Assembly: GCA_949292775.1 (NCBI GenBank)
Contig: CASFBL010000012.1
Location: 1 to 63,563, forward strand
Length of the DNA stretch: 63,563 bases
Reading direction: 5' to 3'
Origin: an uncultured Eubacteriales bacterium
GTDB taxonomy: Bacteria; Bacillota; Clostridia; Oscillospirales; Acutalibacteraceae
Program-made: the position numbers and the translations under genes
Shown: piece by piece, positions 31,704 through 39,997 of the stretch
How the letters are laid out: every line of letters starts with the position of its first letter
Numbering within the stretch: the stretch's first letter is position 1
Notes under the pieces: generated by a model
Database searches by the model: none
Seen by the model: only the letters and a program-made list of their open reading frames with translations
What the model was told of the DNA's origin: nothing

Positions 31704-33173
31704 TTATTGCGCAGGCGCTTTTTGAATGGTGACCCAAAACTCCACACCGTTTGCAAGATTTTGAACACCATACTGTTCGCCGTGCAATTTCTGAATCTCA
31801 CTGACAATGGAAAGGCCAAGGCCAAAGCGCCCTTCTTCGCGGGAATGGGCTTTATCCGCCCGGTAAAAGCTGCCCCAGATTTTGTCGATATCCTCATCGG
31901 CAATGGGCGCGCCGGTGTTGAATACCCGCAGGAAATAATGCGTCTCGTCAGCGTCCTTAACGCTTACGCAAATGCGTTTTTCTCCAGACACGTGTGCACA
32001 GGCATTGGAAATAAAGTTGTTCAGCACCATGCGTATTTTGGTTTGGTCGGCATAACACAACCCGTGTTCGGGCAAATCGCACGAACAGGTAATGCCCGCG
32101 TCTGCAAAACGCAGCGACGCCGCGGTCATATACTGGGCAATCAGTTCGCAAAGATCAAACACTTCTTTTTGCGCCTGCATACCGCCAGACTCATATTGTG
32201 AAAGCTCCAAAAGCTGTAAAACCAACGCATTCATGCGTTCCGCTTCCGCACAGATGATTTCACAGTAATTGCCCGCTTTCTGACACTCGCCGCTGTCTGA
32301 AAGCAGTTTTGCGCCCTCAGCGTAGCCCTGAATAATTGAAATGGGCGTTTTCAGCTCGTGGGAAACATTCGAAATAAAATCTTTTCGCATTTTATCCACG
32401 CGCTGTTCGTGCGCAATATCATCTTCCAGTTTTTTGTTTTTTTCGCTCAAATCCTCCAGGGTTTCCTGCAGGGAGTCTGACAGCCGGTTGATGCTTTGTG
32501 ACAACTCGCCGATTTCATCGTTGGTTTTTGCTGTGCATTGTCTTGAAAAATCCATGTCGGAGATGTGTTTCGTGACATCCCGCATTTCGATAAGCGGCTT
32601 TGTGAACCGCTTGGAATAAAAATAGACAACCAAAAGCGCCGAGGCAAGTGCGGCAACGCTCGTAAGCGCCATAACCGAAATTGCCGTGTTTGCGTTCTCG
32701 TCAACGGAGCTCGTCCGGCAGTACATTTCCATTGTGCCGCCGGATGGCAGCGGACAGACATACACGAAAAACCGCGCTTTTTCCTTTTCAAAATACCGCG
32801 TTTCCATATAAGCGCCGTTGTCATATTCCTGACGGTCCTGCACCGTAACCTTGCCCGCGGCGGCCGAAAATGCCGTCTTGCCGTAATAAAGCTGTTCGCC
32901 GTCAGCGGCGTACAAATCAATGCTCACGCCGTTTTCTTTTTCAAGCGCTGCAAGCCGGTCAAACTCTTTTTCACCGTCGGCGGCTGTCTGCACAACCGTT
33001 TCAGCGACCTGCTGCATATTTCGTTTGGTATTGTAGGCGTAGATAACCGGTAAAAACCAGCGGTTTAAAGAAAGGATAAACAAAACTGCCGCCAGGAAAA
33101 TCGCGCCAATCTGCAAAAACAGCTTTAAGCGGACGCTCATAAACCGCGTCCTGTTTTTTTGCACTTTACGCAT
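31704..33173 (-). CDS. Membrane sensor histidine kinase
   Basis: The 489-residue product has TM1 (about residues 18-38), an extracellular sensor of about 120 residues, TM2 (about 165-188), HAMP, the HisKA dimerisation helix with His272 in NVSHELKTPISII, and an HATPase domain (N-box LNNFISNACAH, the G1/F-box region and GLGLSIV). It autophosphorylates and presumably passes the phosphate to the adjacent regulator. The start is ATG 33173, overlapping the regulator stop by 8 bases and 7 bases after AGGAG. The signal is not predictable. Confidence 0.93.
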   Translation of the reverse strand: MRKVQKNRTRFMSVRLKLFLQIGAIFLAAVLFILSLNRWFLPVIYAYNTKRNMQQVAETVVQTAADGEKEFDRLAALEKENGVSIDLYAADGEQLYYGKTAFSAAAGKVTVQDRQEYDNGAYMETRYFEKEKARFFVYVCPLPSGGTMEMYCRTSSVDENANTAISVMALTSVAALASALLVVYFYSKRFTKPLIEMRDVTKHISDMDFSRQCTAKTNDEIGELSQSINRLSDSLQETLEDLSEKNKKLEDDIAHEQRVDKMRKDFISNVSHELKTPISIIQGYAEGAKLLSDSGECQKAGNYCEIICAEAERMNALVLQLLELSQYESGGMQAQKEVFDLCELIAQYMTAASLRFADAGITCSCDLPEHGLCYADQTKIRMVLNNFISNACAHVSGEKRICVSVKDADETHYFLRVFNTGAPIADEDIDKIWGSFYRADKAHSREEGRFGLGLSIVSEIQKLHGEQYGVQNLANGVEFWVTIQKAPAQ

Positions 33174-33849
33174 GGTCATTCTCCTGAATCTTATATCCGA
33201 CGCCGTAAACTGTCTTTAAATGTTCGGCGCCCCAGTTCCCCAGCTTTGTGCGCAGGCGCGCAACATGGGAATCCACCGTTCGCGTGTCGCCGTAATAATC
33301 ATACCCCCAAATATCATCAAGAAGCTGTTCCCGGTGATAAACCCTGCCGATATGGGAAAGAAGCTTTACCAATATATTGTATTCTTTTAAAGTGAGTGTA
33401 ACCGGCACACCGTCTATCGTCACTTCATGTGCGTTTTCATCGACACGAAGCCCCCAATAATCTGTCGGCTGCTGCAAAACCTCCGGCGCGCCGCGGCGCA
33501 AAAGCGCCTGAACGCGTTTTACAAGCACCACGGGACTGAACGGTTTCGTAACATATTCATCTGCACCGGCATCGAACCCCGTAAGCTGGTCAAATTCCTG
33601 CCCGCGCGCCGACAAAAGAAGAATTGGCACATTGGAAGTTTTGCGCACCTCGCGCGTGACCTCCCAGCCGTCCACTTCCGGCATCATAATATCTAAAATC
33701 AAAAGCGCCGTATCCGGGTTTTTCTGAAATAAATCCAGCGCCTGCGCGCCGTTTTTTGCTTCGAGTGTTTCGTGCCCGTCTTGGGTTAGAAAATCGCAGA
33801 CCAACTGCCGAATCAGCCGCTCATCGTCTGCGACAAGGATTTTCGCCAT
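33166..33849 (-). CDS. OmpR-family response regulator
   Basis: The 227-residue product has a receiver domain with the acidic pocket DDE (8-10), phospho-acceptor Asp53 in LLILDIMMPE and a Lys in TKPF, then a winged-helix DNA-binding domain (LTLKEYNILVKLL and TVDSHVARLRTKLG). It is the partner of the overlapping kinase gene. The start is ATG 33849 behind AAGGACGG. Confidence 0.95.
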   Translation of the reverse strand: MAKILVADDERLIRQLVCDFLTQDGHETLEAKNGAQALDLFQKNPDTALLILDIMMPEVDGWEVTREVRKTSNVPILLLSARGQEFDQLTGFDAGADEYVTKPFSPVVLVKRVQALLRRGAPEVLQQPTDYWGLRVDENAHEVTIDGVPVTLTLKEYNILVKLLSHIGRVYHREQLLDDIWGYDYYGDTRTVDSHVARLRTKLGNWGAEHLKTVYGVGYKIQENDHA

Positions 33850-33871
33850 AAAAAACACCGTCCTTTTGCAC

Positions 33872-33901
33872 ATTTTAGCACAAAAAGACGGTCAGATTCA
33901 A
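33872..33901 (-). promoter_or_regulatory. Promoter of the two-component operon
   Basis: Minus-strand TTGAAT (33896-33901) and TAAAAT (33872-33877) are separated by 18 bases, just before the regulator gene. Confidence 0.6.
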
Positions 33902-33908
33902 TATGTAA

Positions 33909-34421
33909 TTACCGGAACAACCTGCGCACGCCGGTCTTCTCAATGGCAAGAGAAAGCGGAACGCCGCCCACATAGCAGACAACCAATTCCCCGAGACCTA
34001 CCCAAAGGGCGTTGATGAGGTACCCATAAGCGGTAAATCCCTCCGGCAAAAATGCCGCAACTTCTGCGCCGACAATTACGGCGTTGAAAAGCACAGGGAA
34101 GAAAAGGGAGACCAATGGTACGCCTTTCAGGCGAATTTTGCGGGTGAGGTAAGAAAACACCGCGGCCAAAAGTGTTGCCGCCGTGCCGCACACAATGTCG
34201 ACCATGCCGTAAGGGCTGCCGAGATTGCCCAAGAAGCAGCCGATGGTAAGACCCGGAATGGCCGCCGGGGTAAAGGCTGCAAGCACCGTGAGCGCTTCGG
34301 AGAAGCGGAACTGCACATTGCCGTAGGCGAGACCGACCGCACCGGCCACATAGGTCAACGCAGCATAGAGCGCTGCTATGACCGCCCCTTGCACGAGGTA
34401 GTTTAGCTTGTTTCTGTTCAT
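33909..34421 (-). CDS. queT: QueT-type ECF transporter substrate-binding (S) subunit
   Basis: The 170-residue membrane protein has about five to six helices. The QueT signature GNVQFRFSEALTVL is near residue 34, followed by GCFLGNLGSPYGMVDIV. The family imports a queuosine precursor (preQ1 or preQ0) together with the shared EcfT/EcfA module encoded elsewhere. The start is ATG 34421 with AAGGAG upstream; the longer frame runs through the leader. The leader RNA at 34434-34490 supports this specificity. Confidence 0.88.
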   Translation of the reverse strand: MNRNKLNYLVQGAVIAALYAALTYVAGAVGLAYGNVQFRFSEALTVLAAFTPAAIPGLTIGCFLGNLGSPYGMVDIVCGTAATLLAAVFSYLTRKIRLKGVPLVSLFFPVLFNAVIVGAEVAAFLPEGFTAYGYLINALWVGLGELVVCYVGGVPLSLAIEKTGVRRLFR

Positions 34422-34433
34422 TTTTTGACTCCT

Positions 34434-34490
34434 TAGTTTTGGTTCGGCATTTCTGCCGGTCGGGATGGTTACGAACCGACCACTCAAATA
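34434..34490 (-). promoter_or_regulatory. Candidate preQ1 riboswitch in the queT leader
   Basis: On the minus strand, GGTCGG (34476-34481) pairs with CCGACC (34458-34463), a 6-bp stem. The loop TTCG (34472-34475) can pair with CGAA in CGAACC (34441-34446), an H-type pseudoknot. The insert between them is a perfect hairpin, GGCA-GAAA-TGCC (34446-34457). The 3' tail AAAACTAAGGAG carries the ribosome binding site. A compact pseudoknot with an inserted hairpin before queT fits a preQ1 riboswitch, possibly class III, known from Ruminococcaceae. No aptamer alignment could be run. Confidence 0.62.
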
Positions 34491-34512
34491 GAAAAGATTT
34501 TTGAGCACAGCT

Positions 34513-34541
34513 ATGGTATAGCAAACAATCGATTTTGTCAA
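34513..34541 (-). promoter_or_regulatory. Promoter of queT
   Basis: Minus-strand TTGACA (34536-34541) and TACCAT (34513-34518) with 17-base spacing, placing the transcript start upstream of the pseudoknot. It is divergent from the PAP2 promoter. Confidence 0.6.
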
Positions 34542-34549
34542 GGCGTGCC

Positions 34550-34578
34550 TTGTGAATCGGCGGGTTTTCTGCTATACT
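34550..34578 (+). promoter_or_regulatory. Promoter of the PAP2 phosphatase gene
   Basis: TTGTGA (34550-34555) and TATACT (34573-34578), 17 bases apart, 30 bases before the start codon. Confidence 0.68.
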
Positions 34579-34607
34579 GTTTGCAGAAACAAGCGGGAGA
34601 GATTGCC

Positions 34608-35102
34608 ATGACCAAGCAGGATTACAAAAAACTTGCCGCGCCGTTTTTAAAAAGCCCGGCAAAAAGAAAAGTACTCATTTTTTTAGACCTTGCGCTTACG
34701 GGACTTGTCTACATAGCTTATCCGATTTTGCTTTTGGTGTTGTTCTTTCTTCGGGACGAACGGTTTTGGCGGTGCTTATTTGTGCCGGCGGTCGCTTTCC
34801 TTTTCGTCAGCGGGCTTCGCAAGCTCATTGACGCGCCGCGGCCTTATGAAAAACTGCAGTTCCGCCCGCTTTTGCACAAAGAAAAACACGGCGAATCGTT
34901 TCCGAGCCGCCATGTCTTTTCGGTTTTTGTCATTGCCTTTGCATTTTATTACACCTGCTTGCCCGTTGGCGTTGTGCTGACCGTATTCGGCGTGTTGCTC
35001 GCTGCCGTGCGTGTTGTCGGCGGCGTACACTTTCCGAAAGATGTGCTCGCAGGCGCGGGTATTGGAATTTTGGCAGGTGTGCTTGGATTTTTTGTGTTTT
35101 AA
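34608..35102 (+). CDS. PAP2-family membrane phosphatase
   Basis: A 164-residue integral membrane phosphatase. The three acid-phosphatase motifs are present: RKLIDAPRPYE, SFPSRHVFS and RVVGGVHFPKDVLAG. The second reads PSRH where PSGH is common. Probable substrates are undecaprenyl pyrophosphate or other lipid phosphates. The start is ATG 34608 after GGGAGAG; the upstream extension is untranslated leader. Confidence 0.9.
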   Translation: MTKQDYKKLAAPFLKSPAKRKVLIFLDLALTGLVYIAYPILLLVLFFLRDERFWRCLFVPAVAFLFVSGLRKLIDAPRPYEKLQFRPLLHKEKHGESFPSRHVFSVFVIAFAFYYTCLPVGVVLTVFGVLLAAVRVVGGVHFPKDVLAGAGIGILAGVLGFFVF

Positions 35103-35120
35103 TCCAAGCCTCTAAAAGCT

Positions 35121-35600
35121 TTACAGAATCCACTCCATATACTGGCGTTCTTTCTGCATGCCGATTGCTTCATAAAACGCAATGGCGTTCTTGTTGCACG
35201 CCCAGACATTCAAATCCAAATGATAGCAGCCAAGTGCTTTTGCCGCTTCGGCTGCTTTTTGCATGAGCGCTTTGCCGATACCGCTGCCGCGCGCCTCTTT
35301 GGCAACGCAAAGGTCGTCGATATACAGGGTGCGAAACGGCCGCTGCGCATAAAACGGGTCGTCTTTTTCCTGCAAAATCCCCATGGCGTAGCCCTGCACT
35401 GTGCCGTTCTCGTCCACGGCGACCAAAATATATTCCGACGGGTTCTGGAATTTTTCGCACAAATCGTCAGTTGTATATTTCGGCTTTTCGCCCGAAAAAA
35501 TATCAGGGCGCCCTTCGTGGTGCAGCCGGGCGATGTCACCCAAAAGCTCTAAAACACGCGGGGCGTCCTGCGGCTGTGCTTTTCGAATTTCAATTTGCAT
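35121..35600 (-). CDS. GNAT-family N-acetyltransferase
   Basis: A 159-residue acetyltransferase. The acetyl-CoA-binding loop is seen in ARGSGIGKALM (about residues 98-108), with motif B in LDLNVWACNKNAIAFYEAIGM. The substrate is unknown. The start ATG follows GGAAGG. It is convergent with the PAP2 gene and lies downstream of glgA on the same strand. Confidence 0.9.
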   Translation of the reverse strand: MQIEIRKAQPQDAPRVLELLGDIARLHHEGRPDIFSGEKPKYTTDDLCEKFQNPSEYILVAVDENGTVQGYAMGILQEKDDPFYAQRPFRTLYIDDLCVAKEARGSGIGKALMQKAAEAAKALGCYHLDLNVWACNKNAIAFYEAIGMQKERQYMEWIL

Positions 35601-35625
35601 CTAATATCCTTCCTCTTCTAAAACC

Positions 35626-35651
35626 TGCGGGGCGGCAAAAACCGCCCCGCA
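35626..35651 (-). terminator. Hairpin after glgA
   Basis: A 10-bp GC-only-type stem (35626-35635 with 35642-35651) lies 19 bases past the glgA stop. Its T-tract is weak (GGTTTTAG). Confidence 0.55.
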
Positions 35652-35670
35652 CTTTTGTCTCTTAACTACA

Positions 35671-37095
35671 TTACTCTTTGAGCACCGCGTTATACAACCG
35701 GATATATTCGTTTGCGGATTTGCCCCAGCTGTTGTCGCACTCCATTGCGCGTTTCATAAGAATCTTCCAGCCGTCTTGCTGGCTGTATCCTTCCATTGCG
35801 CGGCGAATCGCGTTCATCATATCGTGGGCGTTATAACTTGCAAAGGTAAACCCGTTACCCTTACCGTCGCCGCTGTCCTGAATGCTGTCGCGAAGCCCGC
35901 CGGTCTCACGAACAATCGGGATAGAGCCATAGCGCAGGGCAATCATCTGGGAAAGCCCGCACGGCTCACTCTTAGACGGCATTAAGAACAAATCGGAACC
36001 CGCATAGATTTTGCGGGAAAGCGACGGTACAAAGCCGAGCTTGAGCGCGAATTTATCGGGGTGCTTTGCAGCCATTTCCTTAAAGAACTCTTCATACTGC
36101 CATTCGCCGGAACCGAGCACAATCATTTGCATGTCAGATGTGGAAAGCAGCTCGTCAAGCACAGCACGGACCAAATCAAGCCCTTTATGCCCGGCAAGGC
36201 GCGTCACCATGCCGCAAAGCGGCACATCGGCACGCTGCGGCAGGCCCATGAGCTCCTGCAACGCGCGCTTGTTGTCTGCTTTCGCAGAGAAATCTTCAGC
36301 GGAATAATGTGCGAAGATGTCCGGGTCGGTCGCGGGGTTGTAGCTGTCGGTATCAATGCCGTTGAGGATGCCGGACAGCTTCCAGGAACGCTCACGGAGA
36401 ATGGTGTCGAGCCCATGGGAATACCACGGGTCTAAAATCTCGTTGGCATAGGACGGGCTGACCGTTGTAACACGGTTTGCCGTTTCAATCGCGCCCTTCA
36501 TAAAGTTGACATCGCCGTCATATTCAATCAGGTTTGTGCACTCCGGCGGCAGGCCGAGCACTTCGGGGATCAGCTCTTTCCCATAAACGCCCTGATATTG
36601 AATATTGTGAATGGTGAAAATGGTTTTGATGTTTTCAAAGCCCCGCCACCGGGAATAAATAATGTTATAGTATAACGGTGTTAATGCCGACTGCCAGTCG
36701 TTGCAATGGATAATGTCCGGCTTAAAGTCGATATGCGGCAACATTTCAAGCACGGCGCGTGAGAAAAACGCAAAGCGCTCTGCGTCGTCATAATACCCGT
36801 AAATGCCGTCGCGTTTGAAATAATACTGGTTATCTAACAGGTAATAGATGACCCCGTCAACCTTGGCTTCAAAAATACCGCAATACTGGCGGCGCCACGC
36901 AACCGGCACGGAAATGCTGGTCAAAAACTTCATTTGCTCTTTAAGCTCCGGCTTGATGCCGTCGTAAAGCGGCATGACCACGCGGCAGCCGATCAAGCGT
37001 TTGCGAAGCGCTTTAGGCAAAGAACCCGCCACATCGGCAAGCCCGCCTGACGCCATGAAAGGCAGCGCCTCACTGGATACATACAGTACTTTCAT
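35671..37095 (-). CDS. glgA: Glycogen synthase (ADP-glucose)
   Basis: A GT5-family enzyme that elongates alpha-1,4-glucan from ADP-glucose. The 474-residue product has the N-terminal PFMASGGLADVAGSLPKAL, where most family members read KTGGLADV; this Lys-to-Ala change also occurs, to my memory, in other clostridial GlgA proteins. Other motifs are HCNDWQ, TIHNIQYQG and PSKSEPCGLSQMIALRYGS. The start is ATG 37095 with GAGGAG upstream. It is the last gene of the glycogen operon, 13 bases after the zinc-ribbon gene. Confidence 0.95.
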   Translation of the reverse strand: MKVLYVSSEALPFMASGGLADVAGSLPKALRKRLIGCRVVMPLYDGIKPELKEQMKFLTSISVPVAWRRQYCGIFEAKVDGVIYYLLDNQYYFKRDGIYGYYDDAERFAFFSRAVLEMLPHIDFKPDIIHCNDWQSALTPLYYNIIYSRWRGFENIKTIFTIHNIQYQGVYGKELIPEVLGLPPECTNLIEYDGDVNFMKGAIETANRVTTVSPSYANEILDPWYSHGLDTILRERSWKLSGILNGIDTDSYNPATDPDIFAHYSAEDFSAKADNKRALQELMGLPQRADVPLCGMVTRLAGHKGLDLVRAVLDELLSTSDMQMIVLGSGEWQYEEFFKEMAAKHPDKFALKLGFVPSLSRKIYAGSDLFLMPSKSEPCGLSQMIALRYGSIPIVRETGGLRDSIQDSGDGKGNGFTFASYNAHDMMNAIRRAMEGYSQQDGWKILMKRAMECDNSWGKSANEYIRLYNAVLKE

Positions 37096-37108
37096 ATCTT
37101 TACTCCTC

Positions 37109-37612
37109 TTACATTTGGTTCGCAAGGTCTTCAAGCGTTGAAAAATAGTCGAAGATGTTTTGCAAATATCCCGAACGCAGCAGCACAACAAGCAGCACAA
37201 GTGCCACGAGCAGCGGCAAAACAAATTCGAGAATTTTGGAAATCATAAGGCGCCGTTTTAAGCGGTGAAGCTGATTTTCCAATGCCTCGACACGCCTTTC
37301 CAGCGGTTCAACATGATTTTGCGCAGCCGCAGCCTTTTTTGCCGGCGGTTCTTTATCTTCTGCCGGCCGTGCAATATGGTTTCGGTAAGCTAAGCGTGTA
37401 AGCGCGGCAGTTGTTTCAGGGGTGCGTATGCTTTGCACATCTCGGCACAAAACATTTGCAAGCCATTCTGCGTTGTGCTCGGGGTTTTGTTTAAACTGCG
37501 CAAGCTGCTTACGGCAGTAGGGACAAGCCTTGACGCACACGCCTTCAAACTTTATTTCTGCAAGATCCATTTCCTGCGTTCGGCTCCCACAGATCGCACA
37601 GCGGCTTTCCAT
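37109..37612 (-). CDS. Zinc-ribbon membrane protein inside the glycogen operon
   Basis: The 167-residue product starts with a Cys pair, CAICG (residues 5-8), and a second, CPYC (about 30-33): a four-Cys zinc ribbon. A linker rich in Ala, Lys and Pro follows, then a coiled-coil stretch (about 102-125, VEPLERRVEALENQLHRL) and a C-terminal membrane helix (about 128-148, LEFVLPLLVALVLLVVLL). The ATG overlaps the glgD stop (TAATG). No known glycogen role exists for this protein type. It may be a tethering or regulatory subunit; this is inference from position. Confidence 0.7.
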   Translation of the reverse strand: MESRCAICGSRTQEMDLAEIKFEGVCVKACPYCRKQLAQFKQNPEHNAEWLANVLCRDVQSIRTPETTAALTRLAYRNHIARPAEDKEPPAKKAAAAQNHVEPLERRVEALENQLHRLKRRLMISKILEFVLPLLVALVLLVVLLRSGYLQNIFDYFSTLEDLANQM

Positions 37613-38730
37613 TAAATCACGATGCCTTTTCCGACAAATACCGGATAATTTTCAGCGCCGGAAAGCGTCTTGTTCGGTGTAATGGCAACGCTCTTGTCTG
37701 TAATCGTGTAATTCAGCGATACGCCCGTGGCCACAAAGCTGCCCTGCATGAGAATGGAATTGCGCACAACCGCGCCCTTTTCCACCCGCACGCCGCGGAA
37801 CAAAATGGAATTTTCCACTTCGCCGTCGATGATGCAGCCGTTGGCAATCAGCGAATTCTTGACCGTGGAGCCAAGCCCGTAGATTGCCGGCATGTCGTCG
37901 CGCACCTTGGTGTAAACCGGGCGGTCCGCGTTAAACAGCTGGGCACAGTTTTCCGGGTCTAAAAGCTCCATGCTGATGCGGAAATAGCTGACCATGGAAT
38001 CAATCGTGCGGGCAAAGCCTTTTGCCTCGAAACCGAAAATGCGCAGTTTTTCGGTGTTGCGCTGTAAAATGTCGCGCTCAAAAGATTCCTGATTCATGCT
38101 GAGCGCTTCGCCGACCAAACGCTGCAAAAGCGAGCGTTTCATCAAAATCATATTGAGCGAATAATCCACTTCGCCGAGGGTGTTGGGCGAAACCGCAATC
38201 TGCTCAACGCGGCCGTCATCCCCCAAACGAAGGGTCATTGTGTTATCCAGCTGCGGCTGCACGCCGTGCTTGTAAACAATGGAAATATCGGCATTGTTGT
38301 CCGTGTGGAAATCCATAAGCTCATCGATATCGATATTGAGCACGGAGTTGCAGTCGGAGAACAAGATATAATCTTCATTCGAACGGCTGATAAAGCCCAT
38401 AATGCCGCGCAGCATTTCTACACGGTTGGTGTAGTTGCCGAGGTTGCCCGCGGAGGAGAACGGCGGCAGAATGAACATGCCCTCTGTTTTTCTGGAAAGG
38501 TCCCACGGCTTGCCGGTGCCGAGGTGATCCATCAGCGACTGATAGTTGCTTTTGGTGATGACGCCGACTTTTTCAATGCCGCTGTTGACCATGTTTGAAA
38601 GTGCAAAGTCAATCAGGCGGTAGCGCCCGGCAAACGGCACGGAGCCCATTGTCCGCAGTGCCGTGATTTCACTTAAGCACTCATCATACATATTGGAATA
38701 AATGATGCCTAAAATATTGTTCCCGGTCAT
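37612..38730 (-). CDS. glgD: GlgD, non-catalytic ADP-glucose pyrophosphorylase subunit
   Basis: The 372-residue product aligns with GlgC (SVPFAGRYRLIDFALSN) but lacks the catalytic GGxGxRL nucleotide loop and has DCNSVLN where GlgC has GDHIY. This is the expected pattern of GlgD, which modulates GlgC allosterically. The C-terminal left-handed beta-helix has hexapeptide repeats. The ATG immediately follows the glgC stop. Confidence 0.93.
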   Translation of the reverse strand: MTGNNILGIIYSNMYDECLSEITALRTMGSVPFAGRYRLIDFALSNMVNSGIEKVGVITKSNYQSLMDHLGTGKPWDLSRKTEGMFILPPFSSAGNLGNYTNRVEMLRGIMGFISRSNEDYILFSDCNSVLNIDIDELMDFHTDNNADISIVYKHGVQPQLDNTMTLRLGDDGRVEQIAVSPNTLGEVDYSLNMILMKRSLLQRLVGEALSMNQESFERDILQRNTEKLRIFGFEAKGFARTIDSMVSYFRISMELLDPENCAQLFNADRPVYTKVRDDMPAIYGLGSTVKNSLIANGCIIDGEVENSILFRGVRVEKGAVVRNSILMQGSFVATGVSLNYTITDKSVAITPNKTLSGAENYPVFVGKGIVI

Positions 38731-39945
38731 TTACTGCGCCCCCTTTACATCTTCGTCCACCATGGCTTTCGGCGCAACGCGTGCACCATTATGCACGGTG
38801 ACGCCGGAGCCGACGACTGCAACGCCCCAGTCTTCGAGATTTTCCATTTGCTCGGGGCGTTCACCGACAACGGCATTTTCTTCGATGACGGCGTTTTCCG
38901 CCACGATTGCATATTGCACGACCGCGCCGGATTTGACGACTGTGCCGGGCATGATAATCGAGTCACGCACGACCGCGCCCTCTTCCACAACGACATTGGA
39001 GAACAAAATGGAGAAATCCAGCTCGCCGAACACTTTAGAGCCTTCGCCGATCATGGAATTCTGCACCGTGGCGCTTGCGGCAACATAATGCGGCGGAGCA
39101 GACGGTGTTTTAGAATAGATTTTCCAGGTCGGGTCAGACAAATCCAAGTCCACCTTGGGATTTAAAAGGTCGAGGTTTGCTTCCCAAAGGCTGTCGATTG
39201 TGCCGACATCTTTCCAGTAGCCGTCAAACAGATAGGCAAACATTCTCTCGCCGGCGTTGTGCATGGCGGGAATAACATCATGTCCGAAATCGTTGGAGGA
39301 ATCGGGGGTTGCCTCGTCATCAATCAGATATTGCCGCAGCTTGCTCCAGGTGAATATGTAAACGCCCATGGACGCTTTGTTGCTGCGCGGATTCTTCGGC
39401 TTTTCTTCAAACTCGGTGATGCGGTTTTCGTCATCAACAAGCATAAGGCCGAAGCGCGAAGCCTCTTCCCACGGAACTTCCAGCATAGCAATGGTACAGG
39501 CCGCGTCCTTTTCCTTATGGTAATCGAGCATTTTGGAATAATCCATTTTATAAATATGGTCGCCCGAAAGCACAGCTACATATTCAGGATTGTAGCGGTC
39601 AATAAAGGTGATGTTCTGGTAAATCGCATTTGCCGTGCCCTTATACCATTCCGAGCCTTTGATTTGCTGATAGGGCGAAAGGATGTGCACCCCGCCGTTG
39701 GCGCGGTCGAGGTCCCAAGGCTGCCCATTTCCGATATAGTCATTGAGCTCCAGCGGCTGATACTGCGTGAGAACGCCGACCGTGGAAATGCCGGAGTTCA
39801 CACAGTTGGAAAGCGGGAAGTCAATGATCCTGTATTTCCCGCCGTAGGGTACGGCAGGTTTTGCGATGTTTTTCGTCAGGATGCCGAGCCGTGAGCCCTG
39901 CCCGCCTGCAAGCAGCATCGCAATACATTCCATTTTGCGTGCCAT
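38731..39945 (-). CDS. glgC: Glucose-1-phosphate adenylyltransferase
   Basis: Makes ADP-glucose from glucose-1-phosphate and ATP, the committed step of glycogen synthesis. The 404-residue product shows [14 protein letters not shown] (nucleotide binding), [24 protein letters not shown] and [10 protein letters not shown], with C-terminal hexapeptide beta-helix repeats. The start ATG follows AAGGAGGAG, 52 bases downstream of glgB. Confidence 0.96.
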   Translation of the reverse strand: MARKMECIAMLLAGGQGSRLGILTKNIAKPAVPYGGKYRIIDFPLSNCVNSGISTVGVLTQYQPLELNDYIGNGQPWDLDRANGGVHILSPYQQIKGSEWYKGTANAIYQNITFIDRYNPEYVAVLSGDHIYKMDYSKMLDYHKEKDAACTIAMLEVPWEEASRFGLMLVDDENRITEFEEKPKNPRSNKASMGVYIFTWSKLRQYLIDDEATPDSSNDFGHDVIPAMHNAGERMFAYLFDGYWKDVGTIDSLWEANLDLLNPKVDLDLSDPTWKIYSKTPSAPPHYVAASATVQNSMIGEGSKVFGELDFSILFSNVVVEEGAVVRDSIIMPGTVVKSGAVVQYAIVAENAVIEENAVVGERPEQMENLEDWGVAVVGSGVTVHNGARVAPKAMVDEDVKGAQ

Positions 39946-39997
39946 CTATACTCCTCCTTAATTGTTTTATGATTAAGCAACGCTGTAAGACCTGATT

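Noticed and set aside
35081-35109. Hairpin across the stop codon of the PAP2 gene
   Set aside because: The arms pair (35081-35089 with 35101-35109), but there is no T-run after them, so it is a weak terminator at best.
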